64,000 nucleotides of DNA from Gaiellasilicea sp963749515 (GTDB lineage Bacteria; Actinomycetota; Thermoleophilia; Gaiellales; Gaiellaceae): contig CAVVMR010000009.1 of assembly GCA_963749515.1 (NCBI GenBank), forward strand, positions 62,001 through 126,000, in the 5' to 3' direction. The translations under genes and the position numbers were made by a program. Under the pieces are notes generated by a model that searched no databases, had not been told where the DNA came from, and saw only the letters and a program-made list of their open reading frames with translations. Shown here one piece after another: positions 48,663 through 56,086 of this stretch (position 1 is the stretch's first letter; each line of letters starts with the position of its first letter).

Positions 48663-49450
48663 CACTCTCGCCTGTCTTCCGCCCCAGCCTCGTAGTGAAT
48701 GGCCTCCTCCGCTCCCGCCGCCAGCAGGAAGCCGAGCGGCTGCTGCTGCTCTTCGACGAGGTGGGCGAGCAGGCCGGCCGTGCGCGCGAGCAGCGGAACG
48801 GTCTTCACGGCCGAGGACGGGAAGCCCAGGTCGAGCATCACCGCTGCGATCGGCATCGCGACGTTCATCGTCAGCGGCTTGCCCCAGACCTCGTGCACGG
48901 CTTCCCGGAGCGCGCGGGCGAGCGCGACGTTCTGCCCGCTGACGCCACGGCCGTCCGCGAGCTCCAGAATCCGCTCGGCGCGCGGGTCGACCGGCTTGTG
49001 AACCGGATGCCCGAAGCCCGGGACCTTGCCGCCGGCCGCGTGCAGCTCCTCGACGAGCTCGCGTGGCGTGCGACCCGCCGCCTCCTCGAGCAGCCGGGCG
49101 CACTCATCGGAGGTGCCGAGGACGACCGGGCCGGCGCCGAGAATCCCAGCTGCGAGCGCGCCCTGCAGCGAGCCGGGGTCGGCGGCAAGCGTCATCCGCG
49201 CGGCAACGTTGGTCGGCATCATCCCGTGCTCGGCGATGCTGATCAGAAGCAGGTCGAGGAAGAAGCGTTGCTCCTCGGTCGGCTCGCGGCCCGTGAGCAG
49301 CACGTGAAAGTACTCGGTGAAGCTCAGCCTGCCCATCAGGTCGCCGCAGAGATCGAGCCCTCGCACCTCGACCCGGTCGGGATATGCCTGGCAGATGTGG
49401 CTGACTGGGGCCGCGGCCTTACCGATCTGCACCTCGCCGACGCTACGCAT
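48662..49450 (-). CDS. Citrate synthase/citryl-CoA lyase-like protein
   Basis: 262 residues from ATG 49450 (a TTG at 49468 is less likely). The protein is short for citrate synthase (about 370-430) and fits citryl-CoA lyase-like members. Landmarks are VRGLDLCGDLMGRLSFTEYFHVLLTGREP, EHGMMPTNVAARMT, the catalytic His region KVPGFGHPVHKPVDPRA, and NVAMPIAAVMLDLGFP. The C-terminal catalytic Asp region is condensed. Coupled translation with the acyl-CoA ligase suggests a two-step route: CoA activation, then C-C cleavage of a branched or hydroxy-polycarboxylate. The substrate is unknown. Confidence 0.85.
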   Translation of the reverse strand: MRSVGEVQIGKAAAPVSHICQAYPDRVEVRGLDLCGDLMGRLSFTEYFHVLLTGREPTEEQRFFLDLLLISIAEHGMMPTNVAARMTLAADPGSLQGALAAGILGAGPVVLGTSDECARLLEEAAGRTPRELVEELHAAGGKVPGFGHPVHKPVDPRAERILELADGRGVSGQNVALARALREAVHEVWGKPLTMNVAMPIAAVMLDLGFPSSAVKTVPLLARTAGLLAHLVEEQQQPLGFLLAAGAEEAIHYEAGAEDRRE

Positions 49451-49554
49451 CGCACGGCCGACCGTCAAGGAGGGAAGATCGAAGGGCGCACGCCCGTCTT
49501 GCTGTCAAACGACAGCGGGCTCTGCGGCCCCGCTCGACCCACACGGAGGTTGCA

Positions 49555-49818
49555 ATGAGCGAACAGGCTGCAGTGGTCGGCGCCCCCACGGCGGGCGCCA
49601 CTCGAAGGGCCGTCTCCCGCCACCCGAACGCATCGGTTGCGCTCGGCTCCGGATCCGGGCTCGGCTCACTCGTCATCTGGCTGGTCGGGCTGACCGGAGC
49701 GTCGGTCCCGCCCGAGGTCGGCGCCGCGATCGGAGGGCTCATCGCGGCGGGATTCCTGCTCGTCGGCCGGCGCGGCATCAAGGGCGCGATCATCGGGCTC
49801 TGGCACGGAGAGCAGTAA
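49555..49818 (+). CDS. Small predicted membrane protein
   Basis: 87 residues, with GGAGG a few bases before the ATG. A polar N-terminus (30 residues) is followed by two hydrophobic segments (SVALGSGSGLGSLVIWLVGLTG region and VGAAIGGLIAAGFLLVG), so a two-helix hairpin in the membrane is likely. It looks superficially holin-like, but no lysis gene is adjacent. It is followed at once by two nested hairpins. Unknown function. Confidence 0.6.
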   Translation: MSEQAAVVGAPTAGATRRAVSRHPNASVALGSGSGLGSLVIWLVGLTGASVPPEVGAAIGGLIAAGFLLVGRRGIKGAIIGLWHGEQ

Positions 49819-49865
49819 GCCGGCCCGCTGCCAAACGGGCCGGCGCCGGGCGGGAGGCCGGCGCC
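49819..49865 (+). terminator. Two consecutive GC hairpins
   Basis: GCCGGCCCG (49819-49827) pairs with CGGGCCGGC (49836-49844), and GGCGCCGG (49842-49849) pairs with CCGGCGCC (49858-49865). The two stems share three bases, so they are mutually exclusive at the base. Located directly after the small membrane protein stop, they probably end its transcript. Confidence 0.75.
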
Positions 49866-49896
49866 GACCTGTGCGTGTAACAATACAAAGGTCTGC

Positions 49897-49914
49897 TGAT
49901 GTTTCAAAACATCA
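49897..49914. promoter_or_regulatory. Palindromic operator upstream of the QsdR-like TetR gene
   Basis: TGATGTTT-CA-AAACATCA is a perfect inverted repeat with 8-bp arms, 23 bases before the regulator ATG. The AT-rich palindrome stands out in this high-GC context and is the likely autoregulatory site. It is unrelated to the GAnAGA-N4-TCTnTC motif of the other two TetR genes. Confidence 0.75.
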
Positions 49915-49936
49915 TCCTCTCGATGTACCGAAACCC

Positions 49937-50527
49937 ATGACCTCCACCGAGACGCCGCGCACCCGTGGCCGCCCGCCGGCGGCGAGCCGCGACGACGTCC
50001 TGGCCGCCGCGATGTACCGCTACCTCCGCGGCAGGCGGATCGACGTGCGCGAGATCGCCTCGGAGCTCGGGCTCGGGCGCACGACGATCTACCGCTGGTT
50101 CGGGTCACGCGAGGGGCTGATCGGTGCGGTGCTCGCGCAGGCGGGCGAGCCGCTGCTCGCCGAGGCACGCGCCGAAGCCGAGGGAACGGGCGGGCACGCG
50201 CTCCTCGACACCTTCGACCGACTCAACCGAAAGCTCGTCGAGGCTCCCGCGCTGCTCCGGTTCGTCGAGCAGGAGCGCGACGCTGCGCTCCGGATCCTCA
50301 CGATGGACGGCGTTCCCCAGCGCCGCATGGTCGCCAACATCACGCGCCTGATCGAGCTCGAGGTACAGGACGGCGCCTACGCGCCGCCGGTCGAGCCCGC
50401 GACGCTCGCCTACGCGATCGTGAAGCTCGCCGAGGCGTTCCTGTTCAACGACGCCGCCGCCGGTATGCGCGGCGATGTCGACCGGCTCAGGGACGTCGAG
50501 GCAGCGCTGCTCGGCGTCAAGAAGTGA
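49937..50527 (+). CDS. TetR-family transcriptional regulator (QsdR-like C-terminal domain)
   Basis: 196 residues from ATG 49937; upstream in-frame codons run through the operator and are not used. The HTH is at about 10-60 (RGRPPAASRDDVLAAAM, VREIASELGLGRTTIYRWFGSREGLI in part). The C-terminal half (HALLDTFDRLNRKLVEAPALLRFVEQERDAALRIL in part; VEPATLAYAIVKLAEAFLFND) is typical of the QsdR ligand-binding domain. Its likely operator is the palindrome at 49897-49914. Its 3' end overlaps the epimerase gene on the other strand by 11 bases. Confidence 0.9.
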   Translation: MTSTETPRTRGRPPAASRDDVLAAAMYRYLRGRRIDVREIASELGLGRTTIYRWFGSREGLIGAVLAQAGEPLLAEARAEAEGTGGHALLDTFDRLNRKLVEAPALLRFVEQERDAALRILTMDGVPQRRMVANITRLIELEVQDGAYAPPVEPATLAYAIVKLAEAFLFNDAAAGMRGDVDRLRDVEAALLGVKK

Positions 50528-51358
50528 TCGCGTCGCGCCAGGAGAACGCAGGCTCGTAGCCGAGCTGCCGGCGCGCCTTCTCGACCGAGAGGAGCGTCCC
50601 GAACTCGCCGACGCCGTCGCGCAGCTCGACGTCCGGATACGCCTCGGCCATCAGGTCGGCGCTGGGCCGGTTCATCACCGTGTCGGCGGCGGCGACGATG
50701 AACACCTCGGCGCCGTCGAGGTCGGCGTCGAGCGCCAGCCGGCACGACTGGGCGACATCGCGCGCGTCGACGTAGCCCCACAGGTTCCAGCGGCGCAACT
50801 GTACGTCGTCCCAGAAGCCGGGAAAGCGCTCGTAGTCGTGCGGCTCCATCACGTTCGAGAAGCGAAGGCCGACATGCGGGATCCCGCTCCAGCGGTTGAA
50901 CTGCCTCGCCATCTCCTCGGAGACGACCTTCGAGAGCGCGTAGCTGGACTCCGGCAGCAGCGGGTGCTCCTCGTCGATCGGTGCATAGCGGGGCTGCTCG
51001 CGCTCGAACGGCAGACCGAGCGTGGTCTCGCTCGACGCCCAGACGACACGGCGCAAACCGTGGAGCTGCGCCGCCGCGAAGACGTTGTACGTGCTCGTCG
51101 CGTTCACACGGAACGTCAGCTCGTCCGGCTTCAGCCCGGGGGCCGGGATCGCGGCGAGATGGACGACCGCCTCAGCGCCCCGGAGCGCATCGACCGCCTC
51201 GCCGTATTGGTCAGGTCGGCGACCAGCTGCTGCCGTTCCCCCAGCTTCGGATCGCGCAGCAGGTCGACGCTGACCGCGTCGTAGTCGCGCTCGAGCAGGT
51301 CGCGAACGACTGCACGGCCCGCCTTGCCGGCGCCGCCGGTGACGACAACGCGGCTCAT
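50517..51358 (-). pseudogene. NAD-dependent epimerase/dehydratase (SDR) interrupted by one frameshift
   Basis: The N-terminal Rossmann part begins at ATG 51358 with MSRVVVTGGAGKAGRAVVRD (GxxGxxG) and reads to QQLVADLTN. The homologous continuation YGEAVDALRGAEAVVHLAAIPAPG, with SSYALSKVVSE (YxxxK) and the whole C-terminal domain, is in another frame. The switch lies around 51203-51212 and needs one extra base to restore a roughly 281-residue protein. Both parts are otherwise undamaged, so this is either a very recent mutation or a sequencing/assembly error. Confidence 0.82.
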
Positions 51359-51392
51359 GCGACATCCGCCATCGAGCGATCATACGAGTGGA

Positions 51393-51839
51393 TCAGCTGC
51401 CGGCGAGACGCTCCACGATCCGATCGAAGAAGCCGCCCCACCCCTGTCCGGCGCGCTCGTACCCGTCGGCGGACAGGTTGCCGCCGCTCTGCCGGAAGAC
51501 CATCTCCGTCCGCCCGTCGCCGAAGTCGGTGAGGACGACGGTCACCAGCTCGGAGCTGTCTTCTCCGGGCCGGTCGGTGATCGTGAAGACGAGCCGCTCC
51601 TGCTCGACCACCTCGCGATACTCGCCGTGCCAGTGAATCTCGCGAGGGCCGATGTCCGCGAACATCGACAGCCGCCACGAGCCGCCTGGTCTGACGTCCA
51701 TCGAGACCGTGGAAAGCGGCACCTCCCAGTCGGGGCCGCCGAACCAGTCTGCGAAGCGCTCCGGTTCGACCCATTCCTGCCACACGCGCTCGCGCGGCGC
51801 TTCGAAGACCCGGATGATCGTGATTCCGGGCTCAGCCAC
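51393..51839 (-). CDS. SRPBCC / AHSA1-family protein
   Basis: 148 residues of the activator-of-Hsp90-like (AHSA1) START fold: ITIIRVFEAPRERVWQEWVEPERFADWFGGPDW, STVSMDVRPGGSWRLSMF, HWHGEYREVVEQERLVFTI, ELVTVVLTDFGDGRTEMVFRQ and GQGWGGFFDRIVERL (in parts). The GTG start overlaps the stop of the upstream ArsR gene, so the two are coupled. ArsR-SRPBCC pairs are common in Actinobacteria; the bound hydrophobic ligand is unknown. Confidence 0.88.
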   Translation of the reverse strand: MAEPGITIIRVFEAPRERVWQEWVEPERFADWFGGPDWEVPLSTVSMDVRPGGSWRLSMFADIGPREIHWHGEYREVVEQERLVFTITDRPGEDSSELVTVVLTDFGDGRTEMVFRQSGGNLSADGYERAGQGWGGFFDRIVERLAGS

Positions 51840-52149
51840 GTTCGAGCCGCTCGTCGAGGCGGTCGAAGCTCTCCTGCCAGAACCGGCTGTACGTCTCGAG
51901 CCAGTCGACGGCCTCCTTCAGCGGCGCACCCTGCAGGCGCGAAGGCCGAAGCTGCGCCGAACGGCCGCGGCTGATCAACCCGGCCCGCTCGAGCACCTTC
52001 AGGTGCTTGGAGACCGCCTGGATGCTGATCGGGAACGGCTCGGCCAGCTCGTTGACGGTGGCCTCACCCTCGGCCAGGCGCGTCAGGATCGCGCGCCGGG
52101 TCGGGTCGGCGAGAGCCGCGAATGTACTTGTGAGCTCGTCGACTGGTAT
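51832..52149 (-). CDS. ArsR-family HTH regulator with a non-NTG start (AUA proposed)
   Basis: Minus-strand translation gives an intact ArsR protein of about 105 residues: DELTSTFAALADPTRRAIL, TRLAEGEATVNELAEPFPI, SIQAVSKHLKVLERAGLIS, ending FDRLDERLERG. It is the classic SdpR/ArsR winged helix that partners SRPBCC genes. An in-frame TGA lies just upstream, and no ATG, GTG, TTG or CTG precedes the conserved domain. AGGTGA is followed at 7 bases by ATA, which I propose as start (52149; another ATA is at 52155). Automated callers would miss or truncate it. It overlaps the SRPBCC gene and faces the DHFR-like gene. Confidence 0.75.
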   Translation of the reverse strand: MPVDELTSTFAALADPTRRAILTRLAEGEATVNELAEPFPISIQAVSKHLKVLERAGLISRGRSAQLRPSRLQGAPLKEAVDWLETYSRFWQESFDRLDERLERG

Positions 52150-52173
52150 TTCTATTCACCTACCAGGTTTAGC

Positions 52174-52189
52174 AATCACTTGGTTGATT
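52174..52189. promoter_or_regulatory. ArsR-type operator between divergent units
   Basis: AATCACTTGGTTGATT has 5-bp inverted arms (AATCA/TGATT) around CTTGGT, resembling the AACCAAxTGGTT-type sites of SdpR-like ArsR regulators. It lies about 25 bases upstream of the ArsR start and 37 bases from the DHFR-like start, so it could control both directions. Confidence 0.6.
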
Positions 52190-52225
52190 ATGGTACCGGG
52201 GTACCCGGATGAGAAGGAGGAGCAC

Positions 52226-52807
52226 GTGGGACGGATCGTCGTAACGGAGTTCATGTCACTCGACGGGGTCGTGCAGGCCCCGGGCGGAGGCGAGGAGTTC
52301 AAGTACGCAGGCTGGAGCTTCGAGTTCGACCGCGGCGAGGAGGGGAACGCGTTCAAGCTCGACGAGACCATGTCGTCGGAAGCCCTGCTGCTGGGGCGGG
52401 TGACGTACGAGGGGTTCGCCGCCGCGTGGCCGGACCGGACCGACGAGTTCGGCTACGCGGACAAGTTCAACAGCATGCCCAAGTACGTCGTCTCCTCGAC
52501 CCTGGAGGACCCGGAGTGGAACAACTCGACCGTCCTGAAGGGCGATCTGCTGGAGGAGGTCCCGAAGCTGAAGCAGGAGCACGACGGCGACATCGTGGTT
52601 CACGGCAGCCCGCAACTCGTCCAGACCCTGATCGAGCACGACCTCGTCGACGAGTACCGGCTGATGGTCTTTCCCGTCGTCCTGGGCACCGGCAAGCGGC
52701 TCTTCGGCGAGACGAGCGACAAGAAGGCGCTGAAGCTCGTCGACTCGAAGGTCGTCGGCAACGGTGTGGCGATCTACGTCTACCAACCGGCGGGCGCTGT
52801 GGAGTAG
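52226..52807 (+). CDS. Dihydrofolate reductase-like (RibD C-terminal domain) protein, copy 3
   Basis: 193 residues from GTG 52226 with AAGGAGGAG upstream. Motifs: RIVVTEFMSLDGVVQAPGG, EALLLGRVTYEGFAAAWP, MPKYVVSSTL, GDIVVHGSPQLVQTLIEHDLVD and LMVFPVVLGTGKRLFGE (in parts). Same fold as the genes at 16892 and 17483. It is divergent from the ArsR-SRPBCC pair across a shared operator, a gene trio often found together in Actinobacteria. The physiological substrate is unknown. Confidence 0.9.
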   Translation: MGRIVVTEFMSLDGVVQAPGGGEEFKYAGWSFEFDRGEEGNAFKLDETMSSEALLLGRVTYEGFAAAWPDRTDEFGYADKFNSMPKYVVSSTLEDPEWNNSTVLKGDLLEEVPKLKQEHDGDIVVHGSPQLVQTLIEHDLVDEYRLMVFPVVLGTGKRLFGETSDKKALKLVDSKVVGNGVAIYVYQPAGAVE

Positions 52808-52827
52808 GCTCGCCGTGGAGGCCGATT

Positions 52828-53616
52828 GTGCAACTCACGAGCGAGCTGAAGGGCGACTACCAGCGGCGGTTCGACACGTGCGTGATCCGCCCCAACCGCA
52901 CCGGGGATGTCGACGCGCTCGTGACACGGATCGCGAGCAATCGGAAGCGGTACGCGGCGGCCGGTGATCCGGTCGGTACGCCCTGGTACGTGGTCGGCGT
53001 GATCCATGCGCTCGAGTCCTCGCTCGACTTCAGCCGGCACCTGCACAACGGCGATCCGCTCACCGCCCGCACGGTGCGCGTTCCCGCCGGCAGGCCCAAG
53101 GCGGGGCAGCCACCGTTCACGTGGGAGGCGAGCGCGAGCGACGCGCTCCGGTACCAGGGCTTCGACCGGTGGAAGGACTGGTCGATCCCGGGAACGCTGT
53201 ACAAGCTCGAGGGCTACAACGGATTCGGGTATCGCACCTATCACCCTGACGTGCCCTCTCCCTATCTCTGGAGCTTCTCGACCCATTACGGCCGAGGGAA
53301 GTACGTGGCGGACGGCAAGTGGTCGCCCACGGCGGTCTCCGCCCAGTGCGGCGTCGCGGTCCTGCTCCGACGGATGGCGGAGAAGGCCCTGATCGCCTTC
53401 GGCGCCGTGCCGAAGGTGAAGGGGCAGCCGATCCTTCGCTACGCGCCGAAGCTGGTCACCGAGGAGGGCAAGCAGCTGCAGCGATTCCTGAACGGCTTCC
53501 CGGGGATCGTCCTCCGCGAGGACGGCCAGCTGGGCCAGGGAACGTCGGATGCCTTCAAGCAGGTCACCGGCCGCTACCTCGCCGGCGACCCGCGCGCGAA
53601 GTCCGCGCCGAAGTGA
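52828..53616 (+). CDS. Lysozyme-like protein (COG5526 type) with peptidoglycan-binding tail
   Basis: 262 residues from GTG 52828, GGAGG upstream. The first 190 residues match a bacterial/phage lysozyme-superfamily group: TPWYVVGVIHALESSLDFSRHLHNGDPL (shown in part, with a candidate catalytic Glu in HALES), FTWEASASDAL, LEGYNGFGYRTYHPDVPSPYLWSF and YVADGKWS. The C-terminal 50 residues (LQRFLNGFPGIVLREDGQLGQGTSDAFKQVTG in part) look like a peptidoglycan-binding module. There is no signal peptide, so export is by an unknown route or the protein is phage-derived. Confidence 0.8.
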   Translation: MQLTSELKGDYQRRFDTCVIRPNRTGDVDALVTRIASNRKRYAAAGDPVGTPWYVVGVIHALESSLDFSRHLHNGDPLTARTVRVPAGRPKAGQPPFTWEASASDALRYQGFDRWKDWSIPGTLYKLEGYNGFGYRTYHPDVPSPYLWSFSTHYGRGKYVADGKWSPTAVSAQCGVAVLLRRMAEKALIAFGAVPKVKGQPILRYAPKLVTEEGKQLQRFLNGFPGIVLREDGQLGQGTSDAFKQVTGRYLAGDPRAKSAPK

Positions 53617-53651
53617 CGCCTTGGGCACCTACGTCCGGCACACTTTGCGTC

Positions 53652-54008
53652 GTGAGCGCCACCCTTGAAAGCATCAGCCGGGAGGAGCTCCGGCAGAAGA
53701 TCGAGAGCGGCGACGACTTCGTGCTCGTCGATGCTCTCTCGCCGATGTCCTACGCGACCTCGCACCTGCCGGGCGCGATCAACCTGCCGCCCGATTCGGT
53801 GGACGGGAGAGCGCAGCGGAGGATCCTCGATCTCGATACCGAGGTGATCGTCTATTGCTCCGACGCGACCTGCAACAGCTCGGTGGTCGTCGCGGAGCGG
53901 CTGATCGAGCTCGGCTACCGGAACGTCAGCCACTACGTCGAGGGCAAGAACGACTGGGTCGAGGCCGGGCTGCCGCTCGAGGGCGGCCGGATCAGCCAGC
54001 GTTCCTAG
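53652..54008 (+). CDS. Rhodanese-like sulfurtransferase
   Basis: 118 residues from GTG 53652. A single rhodanese domain: ISREELRQKIESGDDFVLVDALSPMSYATSHLPGAINLP (in parts), the active-site loop VIVYCSDATCNSS with the catalytic Cys, then AERLIELGYRNVSHYVEGKNDWVEAGLPLEG. It could transfer sulfane sulfur from a persulfide to a thiol acceptor in the cytosol. The loop CSDATCNS is the short six-residue type with a second Cys. Stand-alone gene between the lysozyme-like gene and ltrA. Confidence 0.9.
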   Translation: MSATLESISREELRQKIESGDDFVLVDALSPMSYATSHLPGAINLPPDSVDGRAQRRILDLDTEVIVYCSDATCNSSVVVAERLIELGYRNVSHYVEGKNDWVEAGLPLEGGRISQRS

Positions 54009-54013
54009 GAGGC

Positions 54014-55168
54014 CTAGACCGCCGGCTCGGGAGCGTGACGGACACGGTCGCGCGCGTCGGCGTAGCGGATCGCCTCGTACGCGATCAGGCCGACACAGAG
54101 AGCCGCGACGATCGCGAGCGTCGCGAGCGCCGGCAGCTCCACGGCGGCCGGGAGCATCGCGACGAGGACGACGCTGACGACGAGACGCCGCCTGCTGAGG
54201 GAATGGACGTTGCGGAGGCGGAAGAGCACGTGCGCCACGAGGTAGAGAGCGACGCCGCCACACAGCGCCACCGCGGGCACCAGCTTCAGCGGCTCGCCGA
54301 CGTCTCCCAGCGTCTTCTTGACTCCGACCGCGAAGAGGATGATCCCGGCGATCATCGGCAGGTGGAGATAGCTGTAGGAATCGCGCGCCATCGCAAGCTG
54401 AGCGTTGCCGGTCGTCTCGCCAAGCCTCCGCTCGGCGACGATCGCAACGACGTCGAAGTACGCCCACCAGAGGGCGGCGGCAACGGCCAGTCCGAGCAGC
54501 GCGGCGACGATCACGCCGGTGCCGAGCTCGCGGCTGGCGCCGACCCCGAGTGCGACGATCGACTCTCCGATTGCGATGATCACGATCAGGCCGTGCCGTT
54601 CGGCGAAGTGCCCGGCCGACAACCGCCAGCCCTTGCCGCCGCCGATATACGCGCCGAGCAGGTCGATGCTCAGCGCGACCGCCCACACCAGGACCTGGGC
54701 CTTGCCGTCGAGTGCGGCGGCGACGAAGAGGAGTGTCATGCCCGTCACCGACCCGGCTGCCAGTCGCGCGACGGCGCCGAGCAGGTCACGGTCACCGCGG
54801 CCGGCCATCGCGTAGAGCGCCAGGTGCGCGATTCGCACGATCGCGTAGGCGCACGCAAAGAGAAACGCGTCGTCGCCGAACACGTCCGGCACGGCGAGCG
54901 AAGCGATCAGCATCGCGCCCATCGCGCCGAGCATCGCGATCCGGACAAGCCCTTCTTCCGGGTCGATCGTGTTCGTCAGCCACGCATACGCAGCCCACGC
55001 CCACCAGAGCACGCCGAGGACGAGCAGGCCCTTCACGAGCCCGGCCCAGGTCGGGTCCTCGACGACAAGGCCGGTTACCTGCGTGATCGCGAAGACGAAG
55101 ATCAGGTCGAAGAACAGCTCGAGTGGAGTGACGCGCGTCTCTTCGGTCTCACGGGGGCGAGCGTGCAT
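54014..55168 (-). CDS. ltrA: Low temperature requirement protein A (LtrA) family membrane protein, copy 2
   Basis: 384 residues from ATG 55168; a longer upstream frame is Arg-rich noise. About ten membrane helices with VTPLELFFDLIFVFAITQVT, LWWAWAAYAWLTN, FAERHGLIVIIAIGESIV, LWWAYFDVVA and YSYLHLPMIAGIILFAVGVKK (short pieces). It is paralogous to the gene at 25464. It converges on the rhodanese gene, with 5 bases between stops, and is divergent from a small membrane protein gene. Confidence 0.92.
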   Translation of the reverse strand: MHARPRETEETRVTPLELFFDLIFVFAITQVTGLVVEDPTWAGLVKGLLVLGVLWWAWAAYAWLTNTIDPEEGLVRIAMLGAMGAMLIASLAVPDVFGDDAFLFACAYAIVRIAHLALYAMAGRGDRDLLGAVARLAAGSVTGMTLLFVAAALDGKAQVLVWAVALSIDLLGAYIGGGKGWRLSAGHFAERHGLIVIIAIGESIVALGVGASRELGTGVIVAALLGLAVAAALWWAYFDVVAIVAERRLGETTGNAQLAMARDSYSYLHLPMIAGIILFAVGVKKTLGDVGEPLKLVPAVALCGGVALYLVAHVLFRLRNVHSLSRRRLVVSVVLVAMLPAAVELPALATLAIVAALCVGLIAYEAIRYADARDRVRHAPEPAV

Positions 55169-55191
55169 CGGGAAGAGCCTATCCTCGCGGG

Positions 55192-55614
55192 ATGGGACTC
55201 CCCAACGCCGTCCGGGCAGGGCTCTGGGCCGCAGCGCTGAGCGGAGCACCGTCGACGCTGCACGCGCTCGCGACGCGGCGCGACCCACTCGAGGCAACGC
55301 TCGCGGCGGGATCGATCCTGCTGCCGGGCGAGACGCACCGCGGCCGACTCCTCGCCGCGGCGGTTCCCGTGCACCTCGCGCTGTCGCTCGGCTGGGCGGT
55401 GGCGCTCGATCGCGCCGGCGTTCGGAGCGCGGGCCGCGGGGCGCTGGCCGGCCTCGCCATCGGCGCGATCGACCTCGGTCTCGCGGCGCGCGTCGTGCCG
55501 CGTATCCGCGCGCTGCCACTCGCGCCGCAGCTGGCCGATCACGCCATGTACGGAGCCGTCGTGGGCTACAGCCTCGGCCGGGCTACAGCCGGGCGGGGAT
55601 CAGCACGACCCTGA
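55192..55614 (+). CDS. Hypothetical membrane-associated protein
   Basis: 140 residues, Ala/Leu/Gly-rich with two or three weak hydrophobic helices (LLAAAVPVHLALSLGWAVAL, GALAGLAIGAIDLGLAARVV and the C-terminal HAMYGAVVGYSLG). The N-terminal AVRAGLWAAALSGAPSTLHAL could be another helix. I recognise no family name. Its 3' end overlaps the convergent dioxygenase-like gene by 32 bases. Confidence 0.65.
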   Translation: MGLPNAVRAGLWAAALSGAPSTLHALATRRDPLEATLAAGSILLPGETHRGRLLAAAVPVHLALSLGWAVALDRAGVRSAGRGALAGLAIGAIDLGLAARVVPRIRALPLAPQLADHAMYGAVVGYSLGRATAGRGSARP

Positions 55615-56053
55615 TCGAGCCGCTCTTCGCCCGCGGCAGCGGCACGTAGCGGGTCAGCAGCACCTCGTGCTTCGCCGCGACGATCCGCAGGTGGATGTGC
55701 GGCGGCCGGCCCTCGTACGAGACCGGGCGCGGGCCCTCGAAGCGGAAGCGGCCCGCACGGTCGGTGAGCACGGTCCCGCTCCTCGCGCGCAGGTACTCGC
55801 CGAGCCTGTTCGCCTGCCAGAGGTGGACCTGGGCTCGTGCGAGCGGGCGGCAGTCGGTGGAGAGTACGAGGCCCGTCAGAACGTGACCCTTGCCGATCGA
55901 CGCCCGACGTGGCGGCGCACCTCGACCGAACGGCCCCGCCCCGTCCGACACTGTCGGCGCGCAGCGCGGCGCAGCAGGAGCAGACACTCCGGCGCCCGCA
56001 ACCACGAGAACGAGCGCTCCGAGAGACATGCCGACTGCGACGAGCCGCCTCAC
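55583..56053 (-). CDS. Exported intradiol dioxygenase-like protein
   Basis: 156 residues. An N-terminal signal peptide (LVAVGMSLGALVLVVAGAGVSA) precedes the intradiol ring-cleavage dioxygenase-like beta-sandwich: LTGLVLSTDCRPLARAQVHLWQANRLGEY (in part), FRFEGPRPVSYEGRPPHIHLRIVA. The candidate Fe(III) ligands (Tyr of GEYL, Tyr of VSYEG, and His-x-His in PPHIHL) are all present. Secreted, unusually short members of this family exist, but their substrates are unclear. GTG 56053 is the listed start; ATG 56029 is an alternative. Confidence 0.85.
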   Translation of the reverse strand: MRRLVAVGMSLGALVLVVAGAGVSAPAAPRCAPTVSDGAGPFGRGAPPRRASIGKGHVLTGLVLSTDCRPLARAQVHLWQANRLGEYLRARSGTVLTDRAGRFRFEGPRPVSYEGRPPHIHLRIVAAKHEVLLTRYVPLPRAKSGSIRVVLIPARL

Positions 56054-56086
56054 ACTCCCAGGTCTAACAGATGCGGCGCGCGACGG

